Of a stretch of 64,000 bases of DNA, positions 1 through 8,899 are shown one piece after another. The notes beneath the pieces are model-generated. The model made no database searches and was not told the DNA's origin. It was given only the letters and a program-made list of their open reading frames with translations. The DNA is from VYFG01 sp965203365 (lineage in GTDB: Bacteria; Pseudomonadota; Gammaproteobacteria; Arenicellales; Poriferihabitantaceae): assembly GCA_965203365.1 (NCBI GenBank), contig OZ241878.1:2666001-2730000 (forward strand), read 5' to 3'. Each line of letters begins with the position of its first letter. Within the stretch, counting starts at the first letter, position 1. The position numbers were made by a program, and so were the translations under genes.

Positions 1-162
1 TTGCGACAGGAGACCCAGGCCGATATGGCGAAGATCAAGGCTGATATCGAAACCTTGCGACAGGAGACCAAGGCCGATATGGCGAAGATCAAGGCTGATA
101 TCGAAACCTTGCGACAGGAGACCAAGGCCGATATGGCGCAGGTCAAGGCGGATCTGCTGAAA
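1..162 (+). repeat. 54-bp in-frame tandem repeat
   Basis: Three consecutive 54-bp units begin at 1, 55 and 109 with TTGCGACAGGAGAC. The first two are almost identical at the DNA level; the third diverges after its first half. Each unit codes for 18 residues, so gain or loss of copies would keep the frame. More copies may lie upstream of the window. Confidence 0.9.
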
Positions 163-225
163 TGGATGTTCAGCGCACTGATCGCCCAGGGAGGACTGAT
201 CGTCGCGCTGGTCAAGATACTCTAG
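1..225 (+). CDS. coiled-coil repeat protein with C-terminal membrane helix, 3' end only
   Basis: The reading frame is open from the first base, so the gene very probably starts outside the window. The visible 74 residues are an 18-residue repeat (LRQETKADMAKIKADIET) followed by a hydrophobic C-terminal segment, roughly residues 55-73 (WMFSALIAQGGLIVALVKIL). This build, a charged coiled coil ending in one membrane helix, is typical of the bacterial DUF1640-like/CCDC90-like coiled-coil proteins, whose function is not established. The stop is at 223-225. The next feature is a broken IS630 transposase, so the gene may sit at the edge of an insertion site. The exact family is a guess; the coiled coil and membrane anchor are plain. 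Confidence 0.6.
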   Translation: MRQETQADMAKIKADIETLRQETKADMAKIKADIETLRQETKADMAQVKADLLKWMFSALIAQGGLIVALVKIL

Positions 226-293
226 CACTGCTTCGAATTGATTCTGACTAATGTTAAACTGCTTTCTCAACCTGGTCCGACAACCGGTTGAGT

Positions 294-758
294 ATGAATA
301 TGAAAAAGAAGTATGTGGTTCGTTTGGTCGAGGCGGAACGCCAAGCGCTGGTCCGCAAAGGCAAGGCGGCGGCCTATCGTCGTACTCACGCCCAAGTGCT
401 GCTGTGGGCCGATGAGGGTGATCAGGGTCTTGGCCTGATCGACCGCGAGGTGGCGCATCGGGTCGGTGTTTCCGAGAAGACCGTCTGGCGGTGACGACCA
501 CGGGGCGTCGAGGAAGGACTGGAGGCTGCCGGGGAGCGTAAGCCGTGGGTCCGGGAAAGGTCGCGCGTTCTCGATGGGGACGGCGAAGCACACTTGATCG
601 CCCTGATGGGTCGTGACCCCCCCACCGGTCAGTCCCGATGGACCCTGCATCTGTTGCGTGATCGCTTGGTCGAACTGGGCGTGGTCGAGTCGGTCTCGCC
701 TGAATCGGTCCGCCAGGTTATAAAAAAACACCCCTGCGTCACTCTGAAGTGGGGTTAA
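294..758 (+). pseudogene. IS630-family transposase, truncated and with an in-frame stop
   Basis: The N-terminal helix-turn-helix part (KKKYVVRLVEAERQALVRKG, later EVAHRVGVSEKTVWR) and the following linker (VEEGLEAAGERKPW, then RVLDGDGEAHLIAL and RWTLHLLRDRLVELGVVE) are typical of IS630-type transposases. A TGA at 492-494 interrupts the frame, which otherwise runs on unbroken to a TAA at 756-758; a CGA to TGA change would explain it. The DDE catalytic half is missing. The frame ends inside a stretch resembling an IS30 end, so a later insertion or deletion probably removed the rest. Not functional as it stands. Confidence 0.85.
731..751 (+). repeat. IS30-like terminal sequence at the broken IS630 copy
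   Basis: This stretch carries the core CACTCTGAAGTG (740-751), which also lies inside the IS30-type ends at 8648, 55644 and 58135 (reverse). The bases to the left are C-rich like those of the other ends but do not align perfectly. It marks the point where IS630 homology stops. Confidence 0.45.
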
Positions 759-837
759 ATTATTCTGCCGGAGTAGGGGACAAAAGAGCACAGGCGATCA
801 CCTGATCCGCATCCAATCTTCCTGATTTCGACTGTTC

Positions 838-2553
838 ATGCGTACGACCCAAAACTTGCTGGCTACCTTGAAGGAAATCCCCGCCGATGCCGAGATTGTC
901 AGTCATCAGCTGATGCTCCGGGCGGGCTTGATTCGTCGGACCGCAGCTGGGATTTACAGCTGGCTGCCGATGGGCAAGCGCATTTTGAACAAGGTGGAGG
1001 CGATTGTCCGTGAAGAAATGAACCGCGCTGGGGCGCAGGAAGTGTTGCTGCCCGGGGTGCATCCGGCGGCGCTTTGGCAGGCGTCGGGTCGATGGGAAAA
1101 GTATGGACCGGAACTCCTTCGTATCCAGGACCGACATCAGCGAGACTTCTGTCTCAGCCCGACCCATGAGGAGGTGATCACCGAGTTGGCGAAGAACGAG
1201 ATCCGCAGCTACCGACAGCTCCCGGCCAACTTCTACCAGATCCAGACCAAGTTCCGGGATGAGATTCGACCCCGCTTCGGCATCATGCGGGCCCGGGAAT
1301 TCATCATGAAGGATGCCTATTCCTTCAACATTGATTTCGAGTCCCTGCTAGCATCGTACCGAGAGATGTACGATGCTTATGTGCGCATTTTTGATCGGTT
1401 GGGACTGGATTACCGGGCCGTCGTGGCGGATAACGGCAGTATCGGCGGGGAGGGATCGCATGAATTTCATGTTCTCGCCTCGTCTGGGGAGGATGCCATC
1501 GTCTTTTCCGATGACGGTCCCTATGCCGCCAACCTGGAAAAGGCCGAGACCATGGCTCCTGGCCCGGCGCCACCGCCTTCCGAATCGATGCGGAGGGTGG
1601 ACACCCCGAATATCAGAACGATTCGGGCACTGGTGGAGGGCTTCGGCCTGCCGATCGAAAAAACCATCAAGACCCTGGTGGTGGCGGCGGCTCCTGACAG
1701 TGGCCATGCGCTCGTGGCACTTCTGGTGCGCGGTGATCATGATCTGAATCTCGTCAAAGCCCAAAAACTGGATCTGGTGGCTGCGCCGCTCCGCATGGCG
1801 ACGGAAGCGGAAATCCGGGCGGTCATCGGGGCCGGTCCGGGGTCACTTGGACCGGTCAATCTGCCCATTCCCTTCATTGCGGATCGGGAGGTGGCCGCGA
1901 TGGCTGACTTCGGTGCGGGAGCCAATCGCGACGACCGGCATTACTTCGGCATCAACTGGGGGCGGGATGTGCCCTTAGGCTCGGTGGCGGATATCCGCAA
2001 CGTGGTGGAAGGGGACCCGAGCCCGGATGGGCACGGTCGACTGACCATCGCTCGGGGCATTGAGGTGGGTCATATCTTCCAGCTTGGCACCATGTATTCC
2101 GAGGCATTGGGGGCTACAGTGCTGGATCAGGGTGGGCGACAAGTTCCCATGTTCATGGGATGCTATGGGATCGGCGTTTCCCGTGTGGTTGCGGCGGCAA
2201 TTGAACAAAACCACGATGCCCGGGGCATCATCTGGCCCGAATCCATTGCGCCTTGGTCGGTCGCCATCGTACCGATCGGTTACGCCAAATCCGAACGAAT
2301 TCGCGTGGCGGCCGATGCCCTGCATGAACGCCTTGAGCTTGCCGGGCTGGAGGTGTTGTTGGATGACCGCGATGAACGACCGGGGGCCATGTTCGCCGAC
2401 ATGGAACTGATCGGCATTCCTCATCGTCTGACTGTGGGAGAACGGGGACTCGGGAAGGGGGTGGTGGAATACCAGCATCGTGCGACCGGAGCGGGGCGCG
2501 AGATTCCCTGGGATGAGGTGGAAACGACGCTGGCGGCGGTCCGGGATCCGTGA
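838..2553 (+). CDS. proS: prolyl-tRNA synthetase
   Basis: Charges tRNA-Pro with proline in the cytoplasm. The 571-residue length and layout match the bacterial type: a class II catalytic core (TAAGIYSWLPMGKRI near residue 40; motif 2 region RAREFIMKDAYSF near 150), a YbaK-like editing insert at roughly 225-390 that removes misacylated alanine, motif 3 (GCYGIGVSRVVAA near 440), and a C-terminal anticodon-binding domain (WSVAIVPIGYAK, then GLEVLLDDRDERPGAMFADMEL). The ATG at 838 starts exactly at the conserved N-terminus MRTTQNLLATLKEIPADAE. The gene stands alone, followed after 69 bp by a flavin reductase-like gene on the same strand. Nothing looks abnormal. Confidence 0.98.
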   Translation: MRTTQNLLATLKEIPADAEIVSHQLMLRAGLIRRTAAGIYSWLPMGKRILNKVEAIVREEMNRAGAQEVLLPGVHPAALWQASGRWEKYGPELLRIQDRHQRDFCLSPTHEEVITELAKNEIRSYRQLPANFYQIQTKFRDEIRPRFGIMRAREFIMKDAYSFNIDFESLLASYREMYDAYVRIFDRLGLDYRAVVADNGSIGGEGSHEFHVLASSGEDAIVFSDDGPYAANLEKAETMAPGPAPPPSESMRRVDTPNIRTIRALVEGFGLPIEKTIKTLVVAAAPDSGHALVALLVRGDHDLNLVKAQKLDLVAAPLRMATEAEIRAVIGAGPGSLGPVNLPIPFIADREVAAMADFGAGANRDDRHYFGINWGRDVPLGSVADIRNVVEGDPSPDGHGRLTIARGIEVGHIFQLGTMYSEALGATVLDQGGRQVPMFMGCYGIGVSRVVAAAIEQNHDARGIIWPESIAPWSVAIVPIGYAKSERIRVAADALHERLELAGLEVLLDDRDERPGAMFADMELIGIPHRLTVGERGLGKGVVEYQHRATGAGREIPWDEVETTLAAVRDP

Positions 2554-2622
2554 CCGTGGCCGTGGGATCTCCCCCCGATTGGATTATACTGCAGACCGCT
2601 CCCATACCCGCCCTCCCTGACC

Positions 2623-3237
2623 ATGCTGATCGACCTCGTCTCCTTGAAGCCTGCGGAAGCGTACTTCATCATGACCCAGTCCGTCCTGCCTCGCCCCATT
2701 GCCTGGGTTCTCTCGGAAAATGATGCGGGGGATTACAATCTGGCTCCCTTTTCGTATTTCAATGCGGTGGCGTCGGATCCCCCCTTGGTCGTTTTTTCCG
2801 TGGGTCAGTTGGACGATGGCGGCCCAAAAAACACCACCCACAATCTCGAAAGGCGGGAATTCTTCACAGTCAATATTGCCAGTGTCAGCCAGTTGCCGGT
2901 GCTGAACCAGACGGCGGCCACCCTGCCCTATGGGGAGTCGGAGGTTCGTGCCAATGACATCCATCTGTCGGCGGTGGCGGGCTTTCCGATTCCCCGGGTC
3001 GCCGATTCCAGGATCGTCCTGATGTGCCAGCGCCATCATATCCAGACTATCGGACATCGGGATCAGAAGCTGGTGTTCGGTGAGGTACGATCGGTCTATG
3101 TGTCCGACGACTGTGTCCGGGTCAATGACCAGGGGCGGATCAAGATCCTGGCGGACCGGGTAGAGCCGCTCTCCCGGCTCGGAGCCGGCGAATACGCCAC
3201 GTTCGGTGAGATTCTTCAGGCCAAGCGGCCCGCTTGA
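2623..3237 (+). CDS. flavin reductase-like FMN-binding protein
   Basis: A 204-residue protein of the flavin reductase-like split-barrel family. The N-terminal part RPIAWVLSENDAGDYNLAPF, followed by SYFNAVASDPPLVVFSVG, carries the usual FMN-phosphate contacts; HNLERREFFTVNIAS and the C-terminal segment DRVEPLSRLGAGEYATFG are also characteristic. Family members bind FMN and reduce flavins or act as small oxidoreductases; the substrate here cannot be read from the sequence. It lies 69 bp after proS and converges with the SDR gene, whose stop is only 49 bp away. Confidence 0.85.
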   Translation: MLIDLVSLKPAEAYFIMTQSVLPRPIAWVLSENDAGDYNLAPFSYFNAVASDPPLVVFSVGQLDDGGPKNTTHNLERREFFTVNIASVSQLPVLNQTAATLPYGESEVRANDIHLSAVAGFPIPRVADSRIVLMCQRHHIQTIGHRDQKLVFGEVRSVYVSDDCVRVNDQGRIKILADRVEPLSRLGAGEYATFGEILQAKRPA

Positions 3238-3286
3238 CCGTTATTTATTTGTCTGGGGAAATGGACCACCATCTGGGGGGCGTCCG

Positions 3287-4048
3287 TCAACGGCCTCCAC
3301 TGACGTCCACCAGTGCTCCGGTCAGGTAGGAGGCTTCCTCGGACAGCAACCACACGATGGTCTGGGCGACTTCCTCGGCGCTTCCGGCCCGATTCATGGG
3401 CACCGTGGGAGCCACCCGGCCCACCCGACCCGGCTCGCCGCCACTGGCATGAATTTCCGTATCGATGATCCCTGGCCGAACGGCATTGACCCGGATTCCT
3501 TCCGAGGCCACTTCCTTGGCCAATCCGACGGTCAATGTGTCGATGGCCCCCTTGGAAGCGGCATAGTCGATGTATTCATGGGGGGCCCCGAGACGCGCGG
3601 CGATGGACGAAAGGTTGACGATCGCGCCGCCTTGGCCACCGCGACTCAATGCCATGCGTCGGACCGCCTCCCGAGCACAGAGAAAACTACCCCGCACATT
3701 GACCGCGAAAACCCGGTCAATCCGCTCTGCGGTCATCTCTACCAACGCCATTTGATTTTCGAGGATGCCTGCGTTGTTGACCAGCGCCGTGACCGGACCA
3801 AGTTGGTGGGTTGCGGTCTCGAAGAGCTGGACGACATCCGCTTCCATGGCGACATTGCCGGGTATGGGAACAATCCAGCCCCCGTCGGCGGCCACTTCGT
3901 CCACGACCTGCTGAGCCCGTTTCAGGTCGCTTCGGTAACTCAGGGCCACGCGATATCCCCGTCTGGCCGCCAGTCGACAGACGGCGGCCCCGATGCCCCG
4001 GCTTCCCCCGGTCACCACCAGCACCGGAGGTGTTATGCTTCGGTCCAT
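3287..4048 (-). CDS. short-chain dehydrogenase/reductase (SDR)
   Basis: A classical SDR of 253 residues. Visible are the NAD(P)-binding glycine motif VTGGSRGIGAAVC near residue 13, NNAG near 91, the catalytic serine in NLSSIAAR, the Tyr/Lys pair in YIDYAASKGA, and the C-terminal LTGALVDVSGGR typical of FabG/glucose-dehydrogenase-like members. SYRSDLKRAQ after the second strand suggests NADP preference. The substrate is unknown; closest by appearance are the YgfF-like or FabG-like oxidoreductases. It is on the minus strand, converging with the flavin reductase-like gene and divergent from the asparaginase gene. Confidence 0.9.
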   Translation of the reverse strand: MDRSITPPVLVVTGGSRGIGAAVCRLAARRGYRVALSYRSDLKRAQQVVDEVAADGGWIVPIPGNVAMEADVVQLFETATHQLGPVTALVNNAGILENQMALVEMTAERIDRVFAVNVRGSFLCAREAVRRMALSRGGQGGAIVNLSSIAARLGAPHEYIDYAASKGAIDTLTVGLAKEVASEGIRVNAVRPGIIDTEIHASGGEPGRVGRVAPTVPMNRAGSAEEVAQTIVWLLSEEASYLTGALVDVSGGR

Positions 4049-4237
4049 CGCCGGTCACTCATGGTGGTCAGGGGTCGCTCCACTCTTCTCACGGGACTGT
4101 TTTGAACGTGAATCACGCCGACATCACGATGCCGATGGCCGATGACGGATTGAGGCCTCGTGGCCAGCCGTTGTTCGGATGCCTGCACACGGATCATACA
4201 CCATGGCACCGGGTGGCGTTTCCCTCAGGACCGTCCC

Positions 4238-5260
4238 ATGGATGAAACGACCATCATCAACCCGGTGCTCGCCGAGGTGATTCGGGGAGGTGAAGTGGAA
4301 TCCATGCATCGTGGCAGTGCCGTGGTGCGAGATGCCCACGGCCACACGGTGTTTTCGATCGGCCAGGTCTGTCGGAAGGTGTTCCCCCGCTCGGCCTACA
4401 AATTCATCCAAGCCATTCCGCTACTGGAATCCGGCGCCGCAGACGCATTCGGACTCGGTCCAGACCGGATCGCCTTGGCCTGTGCGTCTCATAATGCGGA
4501 ACGGATGCATGTCGAAGGCATCGAAAGGTGGCTCGAACAGCTTGGCCTGACGGACGAGGACCTGGAGTGTGGCCCCGGACGCCCAGGCGACCCGTCGTCA
4601 GCCGACCGCCTGATCCGAGAGGGCGTGCCAGCGGGACGCAAACACCACAACTGTTCCGGCAAGCACCTGGGCATGCTGACTTTGGCACAACATTGGGGGG
4701 TGCCGATCAAGGGCTACAGTGAATACGATCATCCCACTCAGGTCGCCTGGCGGATGGTGATGCGTGACCTTATGCAGGTCGATACCGAGTGCTTGACTTG
4801 GGAGCGTGATGGTTGTGGACTGCCGGCCTTGTGTATGCCCATGAACGTGCTGGCAGCTGGCTTGGCACGTTATGCCCGATCTGACGGGGACTACTCGACC
4901 CGGTCCAACGCCATGACCCGCATTCTGGCGGCGGTCCGCCAGCACCCGACCCTGGTGGCGGGCAGTGGTCGGTGCTGTACGGCGGTCATCCAAAAGACAC
5001 AGGGGAGAATTCTGGTCAAGACCGGGGCTGAGGGGATGTATTGTGGAATCGTTCCGGAACAGGGTCTTGGATTCGCCCTGAAAGTCGATGATGGTGCCCG
5101 CCGGGGAAGCGAAGTGGCACTCGGTGGATTGCTGGATACCCTGGGGTTGTTGGCGGACGATGAGTGCGCCGCCCTGGCTCCTTGGTTTCGTCCGGCGGTG
5201 GTGAACAGCCAGGGGAGACCCACGGGTCGGATCGGTCCCGGCAGAGGCTGGACGACTTAG
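4238..5260 (+). CDS. L-asparaginase II (AnsA/thermolabile type)
   Basis: Hydrolyses asparagine to aspartate and ammonia. The 340-residue protein belongs to the asparaginase_II family (Rhizobium type), unrelated to E. coli AnsB: MDETTIINPVLAEVIRGGEV, then HRGSAVVRDA, SAYKFIQAIPLLESGAAD, ACASHNAERMHVEGI, the conserved NCSGKHLGML and ERDGCGLPALCMPMNVLA with the reactive serine/lysine and cysteine regions, and TKTGAEGMYCGIVPE-like segments at the C-terminal half. The ATG at 4238 places the conserved N-terminus first; the frame is open further upstream but without similarity. It ends 15 bp before the convergent Nudix gene. Confidence 0.9.
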   Translation: MDETTIINPVLAEVIRGGEVESMHRGSAVVRDAHGHTVFSIGQVCRKVFPRSAYKFIQAIPLLESGAADAFGLGPDRIALACASHNAERMHVEGIERWLEQLGLTDEDLECGPGRPGDPSSADRLIREGVPAGRKHHNCSGKHLGMLTLAQHWGVPIKGYSEYDHPTQVAWRMVMRDLMQVDTECLTWERDGCGLPALCMPMNVLAAGLARYARSDGDYSTRSNAMTRILAAVRQHPTLVAGSGRCCTAVIQKTQGRILVKTGAEGMYCGIVPEQGLGFALKVDDGARRGSEVALGGLLDTLGLLADDECAALAPWFRPAVVNSQGRPTGRIGPGRGWTT

Positions 5261-5275
5261 TGGCACCGGGCGGGA

Positions 5276-5947
5276 TTATGTCCAGGCGAAGTACGGCTGC
5301 TCGAAATGGGCGACTCGGGTGGCTCGCCCGAGCAAGGCGACTTCACGGAACTGATAGCACACCGCTGCGCTGGGGGCCGCCACCCACTCATCGCCCAATG
5401 GCATCTTGAGGACTGGATGGGGGCTTTCCGGAATCGATTCCAGGATGGGAGCGTCATCGCGTAACAGTTCCGAGACCGGTATCCGATGGATCTGTTGCAC
5501 TTCGTCGGGATTGGGCGTCAGAACCGTATTCGGTCCACCCCAGACCACCAACGGTGATATCACATAGCCGGATCGCGTGGGGTAGTCGTCCAGATGACCG
5601 AGCACGCTCTCTCGTCCGAGCGTCAGCCCGACTTCCTCTGCCAGTTCCCTGAGTGCTCCATTGATGACCTCCTCACCCGGGTCGATCCGCCCACCGGGGT
5701 AGGCACGTTGTCCGGCATGACTGGACATCCGGGCGGCGCGGACCGTCAGAATGAAGGCCGCTTCGTTTCGGTCATGCTCGTTAAACGGAATGTTCGCGAT
5801 GCCCGGGGCGACCGACTGCTCGACCAGGGTAAAGGCGACGGCCGCATGTTTGCGACCCTCCCGAGGTTGTCGTCTGACCTCGAAGTTCCGCAGGTTCCGG
5901 GTGATCCGGTGGCGGAGCGCCTGATCGAAGGGCAGTGTGCGAGGCAT
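5276..5947 (-). CDS. Nudix hydrolase, CoA pyrophosphatase type
   Basis: A 223-residue Nudix protein. The Nudix box reads G-R-I-D-P-G-E-E through REL-AEEVG, with the glutamates of REXXEE present, and it is preceded by HAGQRAYPGG, the pattern of NudL/YeaB coenzyme A diphosphatases (LLxxRSS..LRxHPGQ.AFPGG). The likely reaction is hydrolysis of CoA to 4'-phosphopantetheine and 3',5'-ADP. It follows the threonine aldolase gene by 21 bp on the same strand, so the two are probably cotranscribed. Confidence 0.85.
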   Translation of the reverse strand: MPRTLPFDQALRHRITRNLRNFEVRRQPREGRKHAAVAFTLVEQSVAPGIANIPFNEHDRNEAAFILTVRAARMSSHAGQRAYPGGRIDPGEEVINGALRELAEEVGLTLGRESVLGHLDDYPTRSGYVISPLVVWGGPNTVLTPNPDEVQQIHRIPVSELLRDDAPILESIPESPHPVLKMPLGDEWVAAPSAAVCYQFREVALLGRATRVAHFEQPYFAWT

Positions 5948-5968
5948 GGGGGATGGTCCGGGGGAGAC

Positions 5969-6994
5969 CTAACTGGAAAAATAATCTCGGATCAAGTCAG
6001 CGGTCCGGACCACTTGGGACTCGTGGATATCCTTGTGGATGACCAGCCGGAACGAGGTTCTTCCGCCAAACAGGAGCCCACGCTCCCGACACCATGACTG
6101 GAAGGCGGTGCTGTGGGAGGGATGCGTTAGGGAAAGGAACACCATGTTGGTCCGGGCAGCCTGGCCCTCTACCCGAAGCCCATCGATATTCAGGAGATGC
6201 TCTGCCAGCCAACTGGCCTGGGCATGATCATCCGACAGTCGATCGACATTGTGATCTAGAGCGTATTCACAAGCCGCCGCAAGTACGCCCACTTGCCGCA
6301 TTCCGCCCCCGACCATCTTGCGCCAACGTTTGGCTTGGGCAATCCAGTCCTTGGGCCCGACCAGTACCGAACCGGCCGGGGCACCCAAACCCTTGGACAG
6401 ACAGATGGATACCGAGTCGAACGAACTGGTGATGTCGTCCAGTGAGAGGCGTTGTGCCACGGCGGCATTGAACACCCGGGCTCCATCGAGGTGAAAGCCG
6501 AGGTGGTGTTCCTGGGTCAATGCGCGGGCCTGGTCGATATACGCCCGGGGTATGACTCGACCTCCGATAGTGTTTTCCAACGCGAGCAGGCGGGTGACCG
6601 CGAAGTGGAAGTCGTCCTCCTTGATGGCCGCCCGGATCTGGGCCAGCGGAAGGGTGCCATCCGGTGCGAACTCAAGGGGCTGGGGTTGGATGCCGCCCAA
6701 GACGGCCGCTCCGCCCCCTTCATACCGGTAGGTATGCGCATCCTGGCCCACGATGTATTCATCTCCGCGCCGGCAATGGCTGAGCAGTGCTACCAGATTG
6801 CTCTGGGTGCCACTGGGAAAGAAAAGTCCAGCCTCATGGCCCGCCATTTCCGCCAGCCGATGCTGCAGGCGGTTCACGGTCGGGTCTTCGTCATAGACAT
6901 CGTCTCCCACTTCGGCGGTGGCCATGGAACGGCGCATGCCGGCACACGGGGAGGTCACGGTATCACTGCGCAGGTCGATCAGGGCGGCATTCAT
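5969..6994 (-). CDS. ltaE: low-specificity L-threonine aldolase
   Basis: A PLP enzyme that cleaves threonine/allo-threonine to glycine and acetaldehyde. Diagnostic segments: IDLRSDTVTSPCAGMR at the N-terminus, VGDDVYDEDPTVNRLQ, LFFPSGTQSNLVAL, GFHLDGARVFNAA (aspartate contacting the PLP nitrogen) and SICLSKGLGAPAGSVLVG with the PLP lysine. The ATG at 6994 (MNAALIDLRSDT) matches the family N-terminus; the frame is open for 58 further codons upstream without similarity. Length 341 is normal. Divergent from the D-amino acid aminotransferase gene across 221 bp. Confidence 0.92.
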   Translation of the reverse strand: MNAALIDLRSDTVTSPCAGMRRSMATAEVGDDVYDEDPTVNRLQHRLAEMAGHEAGLFFPSGTQSNLVALLSHCRRGDEYIVGQDAHTYRYEGGGAAVLGGIQPQPLEFAPDGTLPLAQIRAAIKEDDFHFAVTRLLALENTIGGRVIPRAYIDQARALTQEHHLGFHLDGARVFNAAVAQRLSLDDITSSFDSVSICLSKGLGAPAGSVLVGPKDWIAQAKRWRKMVGGGMRQVGVLAAACEYALDHNVDRLSDDHAQASWLAEHLLNIDGLRVEGQAARTNMVFLSLTHPSHSTAFQSWCRERGLLFGGRTSFRLVIHKDIHESQVVRTADLIRDYFSS

Positions 6995-7215
6995 ATCACG
7001 GGCCGGACATCCGAAAATCAATGGTACCGCCACATCAAGTCGGTTTTGGAATCCACCTTGGGACCAAAAGGGGTCGTCTGAGGAAGAAGCGTTGGCGATC
7101 ATAGCATACCCGGTGAGGCATACTGGGTACTTGTAGTGCTGGTCACTGATGAATAGGTGCGTTACCATGAGGATCCATCCCGAATCGTTGACATATCCTC
7201 TGGAAAAGAGAGGCC

Positions 7216-8070
7216 ATGGGCCCCATCGTATATCTCAATGGCGAGTATATGGCCGCTGAACAGGCGAAGATCTCCATCTTCGACCGTTCGGTCCTGTTTG
7301 GTGATGCGGTATACGAAGTGACCGGTGTTCTTGGGGGCAAACTGATCGATTTCACTCACCATTTGACCCGTCTCGACCATTCTCTACGCCAGTTGTCCAT
7401 TCCCCCGCCACTGGACCGTCACACCTTGCTGGCGGCCTTCCGGGAACTGGTGCGTCGCAACGAGATCAAGGAGGGGTGGGTGTATGTCCAGATCACCCGG
7501 GGGATGGCGGAACGGGACTACGTCTACCAGGAAGGTCTGATCCCGACGGTGTTCATGTTCACCCAGCCCACGGACTCCAGCACGAATCCAGTCGTGCAAA
7601 CCGGAGTCACACTTCGGAGTGTCCCCGATATCCGATGGGCCCGCAGAGACATCAAGACGGTCAATCTCCTGGGGCAGGTGCTGGCCAAACAGACGGCACA
7701 GGAGCATGGGGCCTACGAGGCGTTGATGGTTGGTCCGGATGGGTGGGTGACGGAAGGCGGCTCCACCAGTTTTTTCCTGGTCCGCGACCGCACGATTGTT
7801 ACCCGGTCGCTCTCCCGGGATATTCTCCCCGGAATCACTCGTCAGGCCGTATTGGCACTTTGCCGACGCAACGGGATTGATTTTGAAGAACGATGCTTCA
7901 CGCTGGAAGAGGCCTGTGGCGCTGAAGAGACGTTCATCACGGGGGCATCCACCTTCGTGATGCCGGTGGTCCGGATTGATGACCGACCTATCGGTCAGGG
8001 TGTTCCTGGGCCCGTCACTCGGGCGATGCGAGCCCTTTATCTGCGCTACGCTCGCGACATGGCAATGTGA
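7216..8070 (+). CDS. dat: D-amino acid aminotransferase (class IV)
   Basis: A 284-residue class IV PLP aminotransferase. Typical segments are IVYLNGEYMAAEQAKISIFD, RSVLFGDAVYEVTGVLGG, VYVQITRGMAERD, the PLP-lysine motif RRDIKTVNLLGQVLAKQ, and EGGSTSFFLV, which binds the cofactor. The combination fits D-alanine aminotransferase better than branched-chain aminotransferase (IlvE) or 4-amino-4-deoxychorismate lyase. It would make D-glutamate or D-alanine for the cell wall. A purine-rich GAAAAGAGAGG lies just before the ATG. Confidence 0.9.
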   Translation: MGPIVYLNGEYMAAEQAKISIFDRSVLFGDAVYEVTGVLGGKLIDFTHHLTRLDHSLRQLSIPPPLDRHTLLAAFRELVRRNEIKEGWVYVQITRGMAERDYVYQEGLIPTVFMFTQPTDSSTNPVVQTGVTLRSVPDIRWARRDIKTVNLLGQVLAKQTAQEHGAYEALMVGPDGWVTEGGSTSFFLVRDRTIVTRSLSRDILPGITRQAVLALCRRNGIDFEERCFTLEEACGAEETFITGASTFVMPVVRIDDRPIGQGVPGPVTRAMRALYLRYARDMAM

Positions 8071-8647
8071 CAAACTCGAGGGGGGTCGACGGTATAACGT
8101 ATGCCCCAACAGGGCCCTCCAACTGGTTTCCACGCAAATGATGACCGACCATGGCGGTTGGATGGCGGATCGCGCACTATCTGGAGATTTTGGAGCATTG
8201 CATGCAGATGGCCGTTCGGTTTCAGGGGACCGTGGCGAAGCTGGGGGGATGAGTTCGAAAGAAGGTTCTTTGCGGATTCCATGACTCAATTTTTCCGGTC
8301 ATTAGTTCGGTGGAGTGCGTTTCCCCCGCAAGGCGCCTACAGCGCTTCCGACCGGAGGATTTCGAGGAGGTGAGGGACGGCGCCAACGGCCGTGCGATCT
8401 TCGGCGGCGGGTCGGCATCGCCGTTCAATCCGGCCGGACCCCTCACACAGGTCATCACACCCTTCAACTGGGGTCGGCTGACGTTTCGTCGGAGGGGATC
8501 CGACCAGAGAGATGTCCGAGATCGATCACGATGCTTCGGATGGACAGATTCGCTACTGGATCCGGCCGGGGCTCTTTCCATGGCCTCATCCGTCACGTTC
8601 CCATCGAATCGAGGGCCAGTTTTACCGGTCGTGTGGGTCAAGCAGCG
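8071..8647. other. intergenic stretch, no gene recognised
   Basis: No frame in this stretch has convincing family similarity. It lies between the D-amino acid aminotransferase gene and an IS30 end and is probably decayed DNA. A short frame starting MSEIDHDASDGQIRYWIRPG (about 8512) has protein-like composition but cannot be assigned. Confidence 0.4.
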
Positions 8648-8672
8648 CCCCCGTGCCACTCTGAAGTGCAAC
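8648..8672 (+). repeat. IS30-type terminal inverted repeat, solo end
   Basis: The sequence CCCCCGTGCCACTCTGAAGT, followed by GCAAC, matches the outer end of the fuller IS30 element at 56877-58163 (its copy is at 58135-58162 in reverse). It is followed inward by the same type of leader (CGGGCCAGA, GATGGCAGACC) and the start of the transposase. Confidence 0.85.
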
Positions 8673-8767
8673 CCTTGGACCCGTCGCCGGATCGCTTGAG
8701 TTAAGCAGATGGCGGCGGGCCAGAGGATGGCAGACCCTCTCAGTTGACCAATCAACGGAGAAGGGGC

Positions 8768-8899
8768 ATGCCGACTGGCGACCACCCCCTGACCCACCCG
8801 GAAAGACCGTCCATTTTCGCGTTCCAGTTCACGGGTCGATCCCAGCGGCCGATGGCCGCGCAGCTCGGGCGGGACGTCAGCACGATTTCCCGAGAGCTG
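8768..8899 (+). pseudogene. IS30 transposase, N-terminal fragment
   Basis: The frame opens at ATG 8768 with an IS30 helix-turn-helix N-terminus: HPLTHPERPSIFAFQFTGRS, then QRPMAAQLGRDVSTISREL. Similarity stops after about 44 residues; the catalytic domain and the other terminal repeat are absent. Compared with the copy near 58 kb it keeps the canonical STISREL where that copy reads SPISRAL, so this fragment derives from a less degraded relative. Confidence 0.85.

Noticed and set aside
1..162. Tandem repeat considered as a CRISPR array
   Set aside because: The 54-bp units abut directly with no spacers and are in frame with a coiled-coil protein; no cas genes are nearby.
7188..7193. TTGACA hexamer before the D-amino acid aminotransferase gene
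   Set aside because: A matching -10 box would fall on or after the start codon at 7216, so it cannot be the promoter of this gene in the usual way.
8071..8647. Overlapping plus-strand frames of about 130 codons downstream of the D-amino acid aminotransferase gene
   Set aside because: Several frames are open at once because of high GC content; none shows a domain or plausible start signal.
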